A stretch of 64,000 nt of DNA from Bacteroidia bacterium (GCA_030427245.1 JAUHXA010000002.1:1-64000), one strand, 5' to 3'; shown: positions 7,815 through 17,881, counted from the first letter of the stretch. Made by a program: numbers and translations. The notes: generated by a model not told the origin, from the letters alone.

Positions 7815-10800
7815 CTAATTTTCACCACAGTACTGTTGAATATTGTCATACGCAGACCCATCGCCCAACTGCTCAGCTTTTCGCCAATCATTGCAACTGT
7901 CTTCTGATTTGCTCATTTCAAAGTGTGCATTTCCTCTTTCGAGGTAAGCCTGTGCATTTTTAGGATCTAATTGAATGACTTTGTTATAGTCCGAAATGGC
8001 TGCAGACACATCTTTCAATTGAAAGCGAACTTTACCTCTTTCAAAGTAAGCACTCTTGTCTTTGGGATTGATAGCAATAGCTCGATTGAGATCTGCCAAA
8101 GCTCCAGTATAATCACTGATATTGGCTTTAGAACTACCTCGATGTGCAAAGGCATGCTCATCGTTGGGGTTAATTTCAATCGCATGACCATAGTTTTCTA
8201 TCGCCATTTGATGACTGCCCATCTTGGCATAAACATCTCCACGATTGCTATACGCTTCTCCGAACTTCGCATCAAGCTGAATGGCTTTGTTGAAATCTTT
8301 AAGAGCATTAGAATTGTCTCCAACTGCCACATACGCCTTCCCTCTTTCATTGTAGGCATCTGCAAAAGAAGGGTCTATTTTAATTGCTGCATTGAAGTCT
8401 TCAATCGCACCTTTATCATCACTCATTTTAGATTTCACACTTCCTCTGTTTACATACGCAGATTGGAAGTTGGTATCCAGTTTTATGACTTCATCAAAGT
8501 CCAAAATCGCTCCTACAAAGTCTCCTTCTCGAAGTTTAGCCAACCCACGATTGTTGTATGCCTCCACAAACGTTGGGTCAATGGCAGTTGCTACATGAAA
8601 ATCTACTTTTGCAGCTTGGAAGTTCCCCAATTCGTATTGCGAAAGACCTCTGTCGTTGTAGGCTTGCGTGTATTTGGGATCCAATTTGATGGCTTTTTCA
8701 AATTCTTTCAAGGCATCTTTGTGGTTTCCTTGCATAGCTTCTAACTTCCCTTTGTAGTAGTAGGCATCTGCCCTTTCTTCTCCCAAACGATTGGTTCGAT
8801 CAAAGTCTTCAAAAGCTATTTTGTATTCTCCAATGTTCATACGTGCTAATCCTCGATTGAAGTAAGCCTCTGCATATTTGTTGTCAATTTTGACGGCTTG
8901 ACTGAAATCCAAAATTGCATCTTTGTACTCTTCATTCATCATTTTGGCAATCCCCTTACCCAAATAAGCCTGCTTGTATTGAGGGTCTATTTCGATGACT
9001 TTTTCGAAGTCTTTCAAGGCTTCCTTAGAGTTCCCCTCAGACATTTTGTAGCTCGCTCTACTGAAATAAGACAGCTTATATTTTGGGTCGACTACTGTTC
9101 CTATCTCTGCTGCTGTAATGTCTCCTGTACTCGCAAACTCTGTACCTGATTGATAGTAACTCAATCCATATTGAGGGTTCAACTCAATGGCTTGGTCAAA
9201 ATCTGCCATAGCCGCTTCGTGTTGTCCAATTGAAGAATTGACGGTTCCTCGATAGTAGTATGCGTCACTAAAAGTAGGTTTGATTTGGATGGCTTGGTTA
9301 AAATCTGCAATCGCCTCTTGGTACTGACGAAGTTTCAATTTTGCCTGCCCTCTATTGCTGTAAGCCTCTGCGGATTCTTTGTTCAGTTCTATCACTTTAT
9401 TGAAGTCTTCAATAGCACCTGAATAATCTTCCAAAGCCAATTTTGCATTACCACGAATATTATAGGAAATTTGGTCTTCTGGATTCAATGAAATAGCATG
9501 GTCAATATCGTCAATCACTTGATCATATTGTTTTTCCAACATTTTGATTTCGCTTCTATAGTAGTAAGCATCTGCAAAATTGGGGTCAATGTCAATTACT
9601 TTTGCATAGTCTGCCAGAGCATTTTTGTTTTGTCGTAAGTTCTTATAGACATTGGCTCGGTTGTAATACGCCAATTTGAAGTTAGAATCCAGACTCAAAG
9701 CTTTGTTAAAATCATCTAAAGCACCTTTGTAATCTCCAATAGCAGATTTGGCATTTGCTCGATTGTAATAACTCATCGTATGTTGTGCATACAGCTCTAA
9801 GGATTTATTGTAGTCGACAATCGCTCCAATAAAATCACCACGGGCAGCTTTTAGGTTTCCTCTACTGTAATAAGCAGATTGGAAATTGGGATCTAATTCG
9901 ATGGCTTTTTCAAAATCCTCAATTGCCTCCAAATATTCTCCTACTGCGGCCTTAGCATTGCCTCTCAAATTGTAGGCTTCTTTATCTCCTTCTTCATCCA
10001 AGAGAATCACCTTGTTAAAATCCTCAATTGCCCCTTTGTAGTCCAGTACTTCAATTTTGGTTTTTCCACGCTTTAAGTAAGCATCCTTGTTTTCACTATT
10101 AATTCCAATCGCAATGTGGTAATCAATCAATGCAGCTTTGTAATCCCCCATTGCAGCTTTGGCATCTGCTCGATTACTGTAAGCATCCATATCTTGGGAA
10201 TCAATGGTAAGCAATTGATCAAAATCAGAAATGGCATCTCGATAGCTCCCTGCCAATATTTTAGCTTCTCCTCTTTCGATAAAAGCTTTGCGATTGTTGG
10301 GTTCAAGATTCAGGACTTTGTTATAGTCTGCAATGGCTTCTTTATAATCTCCTTTAGCCATTTTCGTTTTGGCTCGATAAGCATACGCTTCTCCAAATCT
10401 GCTATCCAATTTGATGGCTTTATCAAAATCCTTAATCGCACTTTCGTATTCATATATTTCCTGAGAGGCTACCCCTCTTTTGAAGTAAGCATCTTTGTTA
10501 CTGGGATTTTGATTCAATATCTGTGTATAAGTTGCAATGGCACTTTCATGATCATTATAGGAGGCTTTCAACAAACCAATAACGTATGCCGTTTGCATCT
10601 TCAGGGCAGGATTGTTATCTTCAGACAAAACTTTGGCTGAATTGTCTGCATAATATACCTCTTTGTAGGAAGGGTCTATAATCATTGCCTTTTTGAAGTC
10701 TTTTACTGCTTCATCGTATTTACCCACGGCAGCTTTGGCTTTTGCTCGGTCATTGAAGGCTGCTGCATATTGATTATCCAATGCCAAGGCTCCATCGAAA

Positions 10801-11291
10801 GAAGTCAAAGCTCCTTGATAGTCACCCAATTTCAATTGAAGTTTGCCCTTTACATGAAATGCCTCTTTGGAATTGGGGTTTTCTGCAATGGCTTCACTCA
10901 AGTCTTCCATCGCTTCTTCAAAATTGTTTCGGGCGGCATTGCTTTCACTACGAGCGATATGAGCATCTACAAAATTAGGATCTATCTCGATGGCTTTGTC
11001 ATAGTCTTTGATGGCATCTAAATAATCACCCAATGCTGCTTTTGCCAAACCTCGCCCATGATATGCTTGGGCATAGTTGGGAGATAATTCAATAGCTACG
11101 GTAAAATAGGCACGAGCTACTTCAAAATTTTGTTCTTTTATTTTGGTTTGCGCTTTTTGATACCACAAAACTCTTTGATCTATATCAAAGGAGGTGTCGT
11201 TTACTTTTACCAAGTCACCATCACTGGGAGGTTGGCCTATACACATCACAGAGAAAAAAAGCAGCAGAAAAGTGGTAATCGTTCGTTTCAT
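7815..11291 (-). CDS. Secreted/periplasmic protein of about 30 tandem TPR repeats
   Basis: 1158 residues: a cleavable signal peptide (residues 1-19, ending SVMCIGQ) and then almost nothing but 34-residue tetratricopeptide repeats of the form AYxxRGxAKxxxGDYxxAIxDFxKAIxLDPxF, closing with a distinct cap CNDWRKAEQLGDGSAYDNIQQYC. Such an array forms a long right-handed superhelix used as a protein-binding scaffold; no enzymatic domain is present. One unit in the middle (YYQSGTEFASTGDITAAEIG, DNA near 9090-9180) is only 30 residues long, so it has lost four residues from its second helix. The repeats are divergent enough at DNA level to be stable. It is monocistronic and ends in a good terminator. 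The binding partner is unknown. Confidence 0.9.
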   Translation of the reverse strand: MKRTITTFLLLFFSVMCIGQPPSDGDLVKVNDTSFDIDQRVLWYQKAQTKIKEQNFEVARAYFTVAIELSPNYAQAYHGRGLAKAALGDYLDAIKDYDKAIEIDPNFVDAHIARSESNAARNNFEEAMEDLSEAIAENPNSKEAFHVKGKLQLKLGDYQGALTSFDGALALDNQYAAAFNDRAKAKAAVGKYDEAVKDFKKAMIIDPSYKEVYYADNSAKVLSEDNNPALKMQTAYVIGLLKASYNDHESAIATYTQILNQNPSNKDAYFKRGVASQEIYEYESAIKDFDKAIKLDSRFGEAYAYRAKTKMAKGDYKEAIADYNKVLNLEPNNRKAFIERGEAKILAGSYRDAISDFDQLLTIDSQDMDAYSNRADAKAAMGDYKAALIDYHIAIGINSENKDAYLKRGKTKIEVLDYKGAIEDFNKVILLDEEGDKEAYNLRGNAKAAVGEYLEAIEDFEKAIELDPNFQSAYYSRGNLKAARGDFIGAIVDYNKSLELYAQHTMSYYNRANAKSAIGDYKGALDDFNKALSLDSNFKLAYYNRANVYKNLRQNKNALADYAKVIDIDPNFADAYYYRSEIKMLEKQYDQVIDDIDHAISLNPEDQISYNIRGNAKLALEDYSGAIEDFNKVIELNKESAEAYSNRGQAKLKLRQYQEAIADFNQAIQIKPTFSDAYYYRGTVNSSIGQHEAAMADFDQAIELNPQYGLSYYQSGTEFASTGDITAAEIGTVVDPKYKLSYFSRASYKMSEGNSKEALKDFEKVIEIDPQYKQAYLGKGIAKMMNEEYKDAILDFSQAVKIDNKYAEAYFNRGLARMNIGEYKIAFEDFDRTNRLGEERADAYYYKGKLEAMQGNHKDALKEFEKAIKLDPKYTQAYNDRGLSQYELGNFQAAKVDFHVATAIDPTFVEAYNNRGLAKLREGDFVGAILDFDEVIKLDTNFQSAYVNRGSVKSKMSDDKGAIEDFNAAIKIDPSFADAYNERGKAYVAVGDNSNALKDFNKAIQLDAKFGEAYSNRGDVYAKMGSHQMAIENYGHAIEINPNDEHAFAHRGSSKANISDYTGALADLNRAIAINPKDKSAYFERGKVRFQLKDVSAAISDYNKVIQLDPKNAQAYLERGNAHFEMSKSEDSCNDWRKAEQLGDGSAYDNIQQYCGEN

Positions 11292-11940
11292 AACACAAAT
11301 AAAATTTATTGGGTTTCATTATGTACTGGTGAAAAAGTATGTCTATATGAAAAAATTGCATATTTATATTTACCCAACTCCATTGGAGTTCATTTTAGAT
11401 ATGCAAGTTATTACAAGCTAATCCTTTGACAATGACTTATGATAAATAAAGGTAAATATTTTTTGACAAATACGTGTCAAAAAACCTGCCTTTTTACGAA
11501 TCTTTTTATAGCTTGCTTACGTAGGGACATTTTTTCGGCCTATACATTTTTATTTAAATATTTTTATATTTCATACAATCAAATCACAATCAATCTATTA
11601 ACTTCAATCCTTATGTTACAGAACTGATTATAGAAAACGTGAACGGACTCACCTTTTTTATTTTAGTTTACACAAATTAAAAATGCTGAAGAAAAAAACC
11701 TGAAAAACACAAAAAATCTCAATCCTAAATCAAGTTGTCATATATTCAACAAGTAAAAGTGCATATAGGCTAATCAAGCTTCAAAAATAAAGAACCGTTC
11801 TTCAGAAATTTCTGAACAGTTGGTACAATTATTGAATATTCATTTTTAAATAAATTAATTGAAAGTATATAAATATCAAACCTAATTCCCCAGAACACTA
11901 AAGCCATGTTCTTTTTTGAAAATAGAAACGCCATTTTAAA
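11292..11940. other. Long AT-rich intergenic stretch
   Basis: This gap lies between two divergent genes. Apart from the dyad at 11459-11484 I see no gene, RNA or repeat in it. Short open frames exist on both strands but lack protein-like composition. Confidence 0.5.
11459..11484. promoter_or_regulatory. 10-bp inverted repeat, operator- or terminator-like
   Basis: TTTTTTGACA at 11459-11468 and TGTCAAAAAA at 11475-11484 form a perfect 10-bp dyad with a 6-base centre (AATACG). It lies between the divergent TPR gene and parE. The GC-poor stem argues against a terminator, so a protein-binding site is the likelier reading. Confidence 0.4.
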
Positions 11941-11980
11941 ATGCTGTGTTGAATCTGATTCACACAGCATTTTTTGTTTT
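11941..11980 (+). terminator. Terminator-like hairpin upstream of parE
   Basis: ATGCTGTGT (11941-11949) pairs with ACACAGCAT (11962-11970), with a further bulged GAATC/GATTC pairing inside, followed by TTTTTTGTTTT. No protein gene ends just upstream on this strand, so it either ends a small untranslated transcript or acts as a leader attenuator for parE. Confidence 0.5.
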
Positions 11981-12067
11981 TACAAAGGATTTGAATTTCT
12001 CTCAAAAACTCCTTTATTTTGCAAGTTCATTTTGGCGCAAAAATTTCCAAAAATCCATTTTTTTTAG

Positions 12068-12075
12068 TATTTTTG
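12068..12075 (+). promoter_or_regulatory. Candidate parE promoter -7 box (TATTTTTG)
   Basis: TATTTTTG fits the Bacteroidota -7 consensus TAnnTTTG and lies 30 bp before the parE ATG at 12106. A TTTC at 12044-12047, 20 bp upstream, is one base off the -33 TTTG. The box also sits inside a small dyad TTTTAG...CTAAAA. Confidence 0.4.
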
Positions 12076-12105
12076 CTAAAATTCTTAATAAATTCCAAAA
12101 ATTAC

Positions 12106-13968
12106 ATGGCAGTAGCAACAACATATACTGAAGATAATATCAAGTCGCTGGATTGGAAACAACACATTCGCCTGCGCCCGGGAATGTATATCGGTAAATT
12201 GGGTGACGGTTCGGCACAAGACGATGGAATCTATATCCTCATCAAGGAAATCATTGACAATGCTATTGACGAATATGTAATGGGCTTTGGTAAAAAAGTG
12301 GAGGTACAGGTTTCGGACAAACGGGTGATGGTACGTGATTATGGAAGGGGGATTCCTTTGGGAAAGGTGATTGACTGTGTATCAAAAATCAATACAGGTG
12401 GAAAGTACGACTCTAAAGCCTTCAAAAAGTCGGTTGGTTTGAATGGAGTTGGTACAAAAGCGGTCAATGCACTTTCCAACTATTTCAGAGTTGAATCGGT
12501 GCGGGATGGCAAAAAGAAGATTGCGGAATTCAAACAGGGAGTGGTGGTGAAAGATCATCGAGTACAATCTACTGATGAGCCAAATGGTACTTTTGTTTTG
12601 TTTGAGCCTGATGTAACCATTTTTAAGCACTTCAAATTCATTCCTGAGCACCTTGAAAATCAAGTCCGCAATTATGCTTACCTCAATTCGGGCTTAAACA
12701 TTTACTTCAATGGTCAACGCTACTATTCCAAAAACGGGTTGCTCGATTTATTGATGAGTAAAACCAATGATACTGAACTTCGCTATCCCATCATACACCT
12801 TAAAGACGATGATATTGAAATTGCTCTCACACACGGCAATGCCTACGGAGAGGAGTATTATTCGTTTGTAAATGGACAATATACACCTTTGGGAGGAACG
12901 CATTTGTCTTATTTTAGAGAAGCGATTGTCAAAACGATTCGGGATTTTTACGGCAAAAGCTTTGATGTAGCGGATATTCGTCAAGCAGTTATTGGAGCAA
13001 TTAGTGTGCGTGTAGAAGACCCGATTTTTGAGTCACAGACTAAGACTAAATTGGGTTCGCAAAACATGGGTCCCGATGCTCCAACGGTTCGTTCTTTTAT
13101 CAACGACTTTTTGAAGGAAAAACTGGACAATTTTCTTCACAAAAACAAAGAGGTTGCTGATGCCCTTTCTAAACGAATCCTTCAATCAGAGCGTGAACGC
13201 AAGGAGATTGCAGGGGTGAAAAAACTGGCAAAAAAACGAGCAAAATCTGCCAACCTTCACAACAAAAAATTGAGAGATTGCCGCTTTCACCTCAATGACA
13301 AAAAAGAAGACGACAAAAACTTTGAATCCACTTTGTTCATCACAGAGGGGGATTCTGCAAGTGGTTCTATCACCAAAGCACGAGATGTAGAAACACAGGC
13401 GGTTTTCAGTCTTAGAGGTAAGCCCCTAAACTGCTATGGCAGCACCAAAAAGGTCGTTTATCAAAATGAAGAGTTCAATCTCTTACAACATGCTCTCAAC
13501 ATTGAAGATGGCATTGAAGGTCTTCGCTATCAAAAAATCGTAGTTGCTACGGATGCAGATGTTGACGGAATGCACATTCGCTTATTGCTATTGACTTTTT
13601 TCCTTCAATTTTTCCCCGAAGTGGTGCGAAATGGTCATGTTTATATTTTGGAAACGCCTCTGTTTCGGGTACGTGACAAAAAAGAGACAATTTACTGCTA
13701 CGATGAATCCGAAAAACAAGCAGCTATACGTAAACTTCGTGGCAAACCCGAAATCACTCGCTTCAAAGGTTTGGGCGAAATTTCACCCGATGAATTTGGC
13801 AATTTTATTGGCGAAGATATCCGTCTCGAACCTGTTATTATGAGTAAAGACACTTCTATCGAAAAGATTCTCGGCTACTACATGGGTAAAAATACGCCTC
13901 AACGCCAGAAGTTTATCATCAATAATTTGAGAGTGGAAGAAGATTTGCTGGAGGAAGCAACTATCTAA
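12106..13968 (+). CDS. parE: DNA topoisomerase IV subunit B
   Basis: A 620-residue type IIA topoisomerase ATPase subunit, which with ParC decatenates daughter chromosomes. The start at 12106 ([18 protein letters not shown]) is chosen because the upstream 29 codons are low-complexity and unlike the family. Seen in order: GHKL ATPase motifs [20 protein letters not shown] and [14 protein letters not shown] in the first 120 residues; the transducer domain; the TOPRIM motif [10 protein letters not shown]; the metal site [12 protein letters not shown]; and the family C-terminus with RFKGLGE. The GSAQDDG insert after GMYIGKLGD and the absence of a GyrB-type insertion fit Bacteroidota ParE rather than GyrB. 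The usual parC partner does not follow; only a gene remnant and a TspO-like gene do. Confidence 0.93.
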   Translation: MAVATTYTEDNIKSLDWKQHIRLRPGMYIGKLGDGSAQDDGIYILIKEIIDNAIDEYVMGFGKKVEVQVSDKRVMVRDYGRGIPLGKVIDCVSKINTGGKYDSKAFKKSVGLNGVGTKAVNALSNYFRVESVRDGKKKIAEFKQGVVVKDHRVQSTDEPNGTFVLFEPDVTIFKHFKFIPEHLENQVRNYAYLNSGLNIYFNGQRYYSKNGLLDLLMSKTNDTELRYPIIHLKDDDIEIALTHGNAYGEEYYSFVNGQYTPLGGTHLSYFREAIVKTIRDFYGKSFDVADIRQAVIGAISVRVEDPIFESQTKTKLGSQNMGPDAPTVRSFINDFLKEKLDNFLHKNKEVADALSKRILQSERERKEIAGVKKLAKKRAKSANLHNKKLRDCRFHLNDKKEDDKNFESTLFITEGDSASGSITKARDVETQAVFSLRGKPLNCYGSTKKVVYQNEEFNLLQHALNIEDGIEGLRYQKIVVATDADVDGMHIRLLLLTFFLQFFPEVVRNGHVYILETPLFRVRDKKETIYCYDESEKQAAIRKLRGKPEITRFKGLGEISPDEFGNFIGEDIRLEPVIMSKDTSIEKILGYYMGKNTPQRQKFIINNLRVEEDLLEEATI

Positions 13969-14137
13969 TTTTCAGCTTTTTGGTTCTTTTGTTTGTAACA
14001 TGGTAGATTCATTTGGTTACTGCCGAAATGCACAATTTTTGCTCCAATGAGTTTTTGGAATCTAGGTAAATAATCTTTGTGAATTTTCAAGTCGTTTTTT
14101 AGTATCATCTTCTATATCTGTTTTATGTGAATCAATC

Positions 14138-14350
14138 TCAGTTATCCTTCTCCCTCATCTCCTCTAGTCTCTTTTCACGTTCTTTTTGAGCTTTCTCCAT
14201 TTCCTTTTGTCGTTTCTTTTCAGCCTTTCGAGCTTCTTTTTCTGCTTTCTTTTTTTCCTTGCGCTCCTCTTTTAGTTCTTTCTCCGTTTTTCCAGCATCC
14301 GTTTCGATACCTTCAACAAATTGATAGGGTTTTGTTTTTGAATGAATATA
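14138..14350 (-). pseudogene. Highly charged C-terminal gene remnant
   Basis: On the minus strand 70 codons are open from just after a stop at 14351-14353 to a TGA at 14138-14140. They read as a Lys/Glu-rich, strongly helical tail (for example KELKEERKEKKKAEKEARK) preceded by KPYQFVEGIETDAG. The first ATG occurs only near the end, so either translation starts at a rare codon or, more likely, this is the 3' end of a gene whose front part was lost. A further charged stretch (IDSHKTDIEDDTKKRLENSQ) follows in another frame down to about 14061, which fits a decayed gene. No family is recognised. Confidence 0.45.
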
Positions 14351-14512
14351 TCAAAGTTAAACTATTCATTTCACGAAACCATCACAAAGACAGCAAGGTT
14401 TCATTGTATCGAGTGACAACTTTTTGGTGCTATAGCTGTTGTTCGCTTGTATTTTATTACTGGATATTTTCAGATACATCCGCTAACAACTTCAATCAAA
14501 AACCCCAACAAG

Positions 14513-15277
14513 ATGAAAAAGTCGTATGCTATTGCCAATTTAATTGTAATTATAATCGTCATAATATGGAACTATATCAGCAATTCTGTTGGCGTGAATG
14601 GAAATACTGTGGGTGACTTGAGTAGAGAATACAACAATTTGTTTACTCCCGCAAGCTATGCCTTTTCGATATGGGGTTTGATATTTATTGGGCTTTTGGC
14701 ACATAGTATTTTTATGGTCAAAAGTGCTTTTGACAAAACAGCAGAAGATGATTTTGTCGCCCAAATTGGTTCATTATTGCTTATTGCTAATATTGCCAAT
14801 GGCTCGTGGATTTGGTTTTGGCTCAGTGAATACACAGGCTTGTCGGTTCTGGTGATGCTCACTATTTTGTTTTCCCTCTTGACCATCGTTGTCCGATTGA
14901 AGATGGAACTTTGGAATGCTCCCCAAAGAATTAGGCGTTGGGTTTGGATGCCGATTTCTTTTTATGCTGGATGGATTTCAGTAGCGACCATTGCTAATAT
15001 ATCTGCCTTTCTGGCAAAAATGGAGTGGCAAATTCTTTTTAGCGAAACAATTTGGACAGTTATTATGATTGCAGTGGCTACTTTGGTCAATTTATGGATG
15101 CTTAAAAACAGAAATATGCGTATATTTACCATTGTTGGCGTATGGGCCTTGATTGCCATCTCAATGAGGCATTGGGGAACAATACCTATACTTCAATGGT
15201 CAGCTTTGGGTGGGGCTATTTTACTGGTTTTAGCAAACATTCTGCACAGACATTCCGCCCCTCCTATTTCTTCATAA
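14513..15277 (+). CDS. TspO/MBR-like tryptophan-rich membrane protein
   Basis: With the ATG at 14513 the protein has 254 residues and about seven transmembrane helices. The segment LFTPASYAFSIWGLIFIGLL (about residues 44-63) resembles the FTPPxWxFxxxWTxLY signature of the TspO/MBR sensory proteins, and Trp is abundant (WIWFWLSEYTG, RRWVWMP). Canonical TspO has five helices and about 160 residues, so this is the longer Bacteroidota variant. TspO proteins bind porphyrins or lipids and are tied to stress and light signalling; function here is not proven. It heads a three-gene run with gaps of 16 and 12 bp. Confidence 0.75.
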   Translation: MKKSYAIANLIVIIIVIIWNYISNSVGVNGNTVGDLSREYNNLFTPASYAFSIWGLIFIGLLAHSIFMVKSAFDKTAEDDFVAQIGSLLLIANIANGSWIWFWLSEYTGLSVLVMLTILFSLLTIVVRLKMELWNAPQRIRRWVWMPISFYAGWISVATIANISAFLAKMEWQILFSETIWTVIMIAVATLVNLWMLKNRNMRIFTIVGVWALIAISMRHWGTIPILQWSALGGAILLVLANILHRHSAPPISS

Positions 15278-15293
15278 ATGAAATTCAAAACAG

Positions 15294-15821
15294 ATGGATT
15301 TTCGTCTCAGACCTTGGAAAATAGAAGATGTGGACAGTTTGGTGAAATACGCTAACAACCTCAATATCTCTAAAAACCTGCAAGACCGCTTTCCATCTCC
15401 CTACACACTCGAAGATGCATACGATTTCATCGGGATGAATATTGCCAAAGGCGAGCCGACCGAAATTTTTGCCATTGAAGTAAATGGAGAGGCTGCTGGG
15501 GGTATTGGCTTACATCAACAAGCAGACATTCAAATTAAAAATGCTGAAATGGGGTATTGGTTGGGCGAACCCTATTGGGGAAATGGCATCATGACTCGTG
15601 CCATCCAACAGATGGTAGATTATGGTTTTGAAACCTTCGATATCACCCGAATTTTTGCACGACCCTTTGGAACTAATTTGGCATCACAGCGAGTTCTCGA
15701 AAAGGCTGGCTTTATACTGGAAGGCCGCTTTGAAAAAACCTTATTTAAAAATGGAGAGTATTTGGATGAGTTGTTTTATGCAGTGAGAAGAAACTCTACT
15801 TCACTTTCGTCATCAAATTAA
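15294..15821 (+). CDS. GNAT family N-acetyltransferase (RimJ/RimL type)
   Basis: 175 residues with the acetyl-CoA fold: the beta4 strand and pyrophosphate loop at AEMGYWLGEPYWGNGIMTRAIQ (about residues 83-104), the downstream FDITRIFARPFGTNLASQRVLEKAGF (asparagine-rich helix alpha4) and FLxRRF-type end LFKNGEYLDELFYAVRR. The family acetylates alpha-amino groups of ribosomal proteins, antibiotics or small molecules; the substrate cannot be inferred. It is the second gene of the run beginning with the TspO-like gene. Confidence 0.92.
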   Translation: MDFRLRPWKIEDVDSLVKYANNLNISKNLQDRFPSPYTLEDAYDFIGMNIAKGEPTEIFAIEVNGEAAGGIGLHQQADIQIKNAEMGYWLGEPYWGNGIMTRAIQQMVDYGFETFDITRIFARPFGTNLASQRVLEKAGFILEGRFEKTLFKNGEYLDELFYAVRRNSTSLSSSN

Positions 15822-15833
15822 AATATCGAACTC

Positions 15834-16340
15834 ATGCAAATACCTACACAATCTCAAACTTCAAAAGAGTATTTCAAAACTCTGCAAATCATTTACTTTG
15901 CCCTCGTAATGGGTCAGTTGTGGTTTGTAGTTATTGCTTATTTTGTCAATTCTTATGCAGAAGGATTCAACAATGTAGAGGAAGATTTAATACAAATTGG
16001 GCAAATTATTGTGGCAGTATTGGCTATTGCGAATTTGATAATCAGCACACAGGTTTCAAAAGCCCTTGTCAACAAAGCAAAAGAGAAAAATACGCTCAAA
16101 GAAAAATTGATGGGCTATCGCAGTGCATTGATAGTAAAATATGCATTATTGGAAGGCGTATCCTTGTTTGCCTCTACGCTGTTACTGCTTACAGGAGATA
16201 TGTTCTTTTTCATCATTGCAGCATTGATAATTGGCATATTTCTACTCTATAGACCGTCCAAAGAAAAAACCATTGCAGAATTGGACTTACACCATACCGA
16301 ACAAGCTTTGATTGAAGATGAGGAAGCAACAATAACGTGA
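15834..16340 (+). CDS. Hypothetical multi-pass membrane protein
   Basis: 168 residues with four predicted membrane segments (about residues 20-42, 57-77, 100-118 and 121-140), a charged cytoplasmic linker (LVNKAKEKNTLKEKLMGYRSA) between segments 2 and 3, and an acidic tail ending in EDEEATIT. No family is recognised. It is the third gene of a closely spaced run, and it converges with the protease gene 14 bp downstream. Confidence 0.7.
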   Translation: MQIPTQSQTSKEYFKTLQIIYFALVMGQLWFVVIAYFVNSYAEGFNNVEEDLIQIGQIIVAVLAIANLIISTQVSKALVNKAKEKNTLKEKLMGYRSALIVKYALLEGVSLFASTLLLLTGDMFFFIIAALIIGIFLLYRPSKEKTIAELDLHHTEQALIEDEEATIT

Positions 16341-16354
16341 AACCTGAGATATTC

Positions 16355-17881
16355 TTATTCATACACATTCAACTGAAAAACAAATTTCTTGATGATTTTC
16401 ACTTGTTCAGTCAAGGGCAATCCTGCCAACCTATTGGTTTTAGGAAAGTCTGTATCAGTTCCGAGTATGTCAATCAAGTTCATGGCATTGCGTGCTTTGA
16501 TGGCATAAGATGCGTTTTCAGCCTCGTTATGACGTGCTTTGATAATGCCAATCAGCGCACCTTCTTGGTCAAACAAAGGACCTCCACTGTTTCCTCCATA
16601 AATGGCCATTCCAATTTGATAGACGGTTAAATTGCTTTTGTAACCACTCAATGAACTGATGATGCCATTGGACAATTTAACCTCGCTGCCCATTGTACTC
16701 CTCATAGGATACCCCAAAGTGAAGACCGACTCTCCCACTTCCGAAGTTTCTGATTTCAATACATAGGGAATCTCTTCTAATCCATTAAATGCAACATCTT
16801 CAATCTTCACAATTGCCAAGTCATTTATGGGGTCTTCTTTCACCACCACAGCATTGTATCTATTGCCATTCAGTTCTGCTTCAAATTGTGATGCACCTTT
16901 TACGAGGTGATAGCTCGTGAGTAAATACCCTGAGCGAGAGATGGCAAAAGCAGTTCCTGAGGAACTTATCAAGTCTTTGACGGATTCCTCTGTATTCAAA
17001 ATCTTAAAATATTCGTAGGTGTGGTCGTTGCCTTTGAAGCTCAATATCAACATCTTGTTTTTGTTCAAACTCACAAAAGCATCGTGATTCAACACTTTGT
17101 TGGGAAGCCTCCAACTAGCTGTGTGATAAGGATTGTTTCCTTTTGGGTCAATTTGTGCCATCAATTCTCCTTCTTCCCAATCTTTGTAGTTGGTCGCACC
17201 GCTTATATAAATCACATCGTAGCTACCCGCTTTGTTTTTGATGACTCCTATTCGGTAAGGACTTTTATTGGCGTGAGCTCCCAGTTTTTTTTCAAATTTT
17301 CCTTCAATAGGATCTGTTGAATTGGCCAAATGATTGTTCAAACTGGTTTCTCGATAACGGGTCATTTTCGCTTTGGGCAATTTCAAGGTATGATAAGGCT
17401 GATAGGTTACTCTATTTCCATACATCTTCATCCATAGATTGGTGAGATCTTGAAATATGGTTGGGCTTTTGCTGATAACGGCATCAGGAGAACTGAAGGT
17501 AAAAGTATTCCCCAAACAAGAAGTAAATGTAAGAGAATGATTGGCAAAGGTATTGCCAACTGGAGTCATATCCATCTTTACTTTTACAATATCGCAGAAA
17601 GAAGGAACTGCATTGAACAAACGATCTTTTTGAGAAGTAGTAATGCCAATATTATTGATTCCTAATTGTTGGAGATAAGAGGCCAATTGATTTACAATCA
17701 CATTATCATCTTCATCTACTTGTTGTTGAAGTTCAGCAGGCAGGTCTATAAAGGCTACATTGACACCACTCAAAAATTGATGAAAGTCTAAATTGGGATT
17801 GGAGGATTCCCTATTAATTTCTTGACCATTGAGTAACAAAACAGGAAGTAAACAGCAGAATAATAAGTACACGTTTTTCAT
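16355..17881 (-). CDS. Secreted trypsin-like (S1/Deg-type) serine protease
   Basis: 508 residues: a signal peptide (1-19, LLPVLLLNGQ), an N-terminal domain of about 280 residues that I do not recognise, and a C-terminal chymotrypsin fold. The catalytic triad is visible: His325 in LLTSYHLVKGA, Asp354 in INDLAIVKI and Ser432 in YGGNSGGPLF. GTAFAISRSGYLLTSYHL is the DegP-like lead-in. No PDZ domain follows, which distinguishes it from DegP/HtrA. The N-terminal domain contains a Cys pair (Cys96, Cys122) that could form a disulphide. It likely cleaves misfolded or substrate proteins in the periplasm. Two operator-like repeats lie 108-182 bp upstream of its start. Confidence 0.88.
   Translation of the reverse strand: MKNVYLLFCCLLPVLLLNGQEINRESSNPNLDFHQFLSGVNVAFIDLPAELQQQVDEDDNVIVNQLASYLQQLGINNIGITTSQKDRLFNAVPSFCDIVKVKMDMTPVGNTFANHSLTFTSCLGNTFTFSSPDAVISKSPTIFQDLTNLWMKMYGNRVTYQPYHTLKLPKAKMTRYRETSLNNHLANSTDPIEGKFEKKLGAHANKSPYRIGVIKNKAGSYDVIYISGATNYKDWEEGELMAQIDPKGNNPYHTASWRLPNKVLNHDAFVSLNKNKMLILSFKGNDHTYEYFKILNTEESVKDLISSSGTAFAISRSGYLLTSYHLVKGASQFEAELNGNRYNAVVVKEDPINDLAIVKIEDVAFNGLEEIPYVLKSETSEVGESVFTLGYPMRSTMGSEVKLSNGIISSLSGYKSNLTVYQIGMAIYGGNSGGPLFDQEGALIGIIKARHNEAENASYAIKARNAMNLIDILGTDTDFPKTNRLAGLPLTEQVKIIKKFVFQLNVYE

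Noticed and set aside
7971-8744. 257-codon open frame on the plus strand
   Set aside because: It is antisense to the TPR array; the regular repeat keeps the opposite frame open. Composition is Cys/Phe/Ile-rich without any family pattern.
11770-11970. 66-codon frame on the minus strand upstream of parE
   Set aside because: It overlaps the terminator-like hairpin and has no recognisable signals; its start codon lies within the hairpin.
12106-13968. gyrB instead of parE
   Set aside because: Length near 620 residues, the GSAQDDG segment after GMYIG and the general wording of motifs fit Bacteroidota ParE; not decisive without a tree, but better supported.
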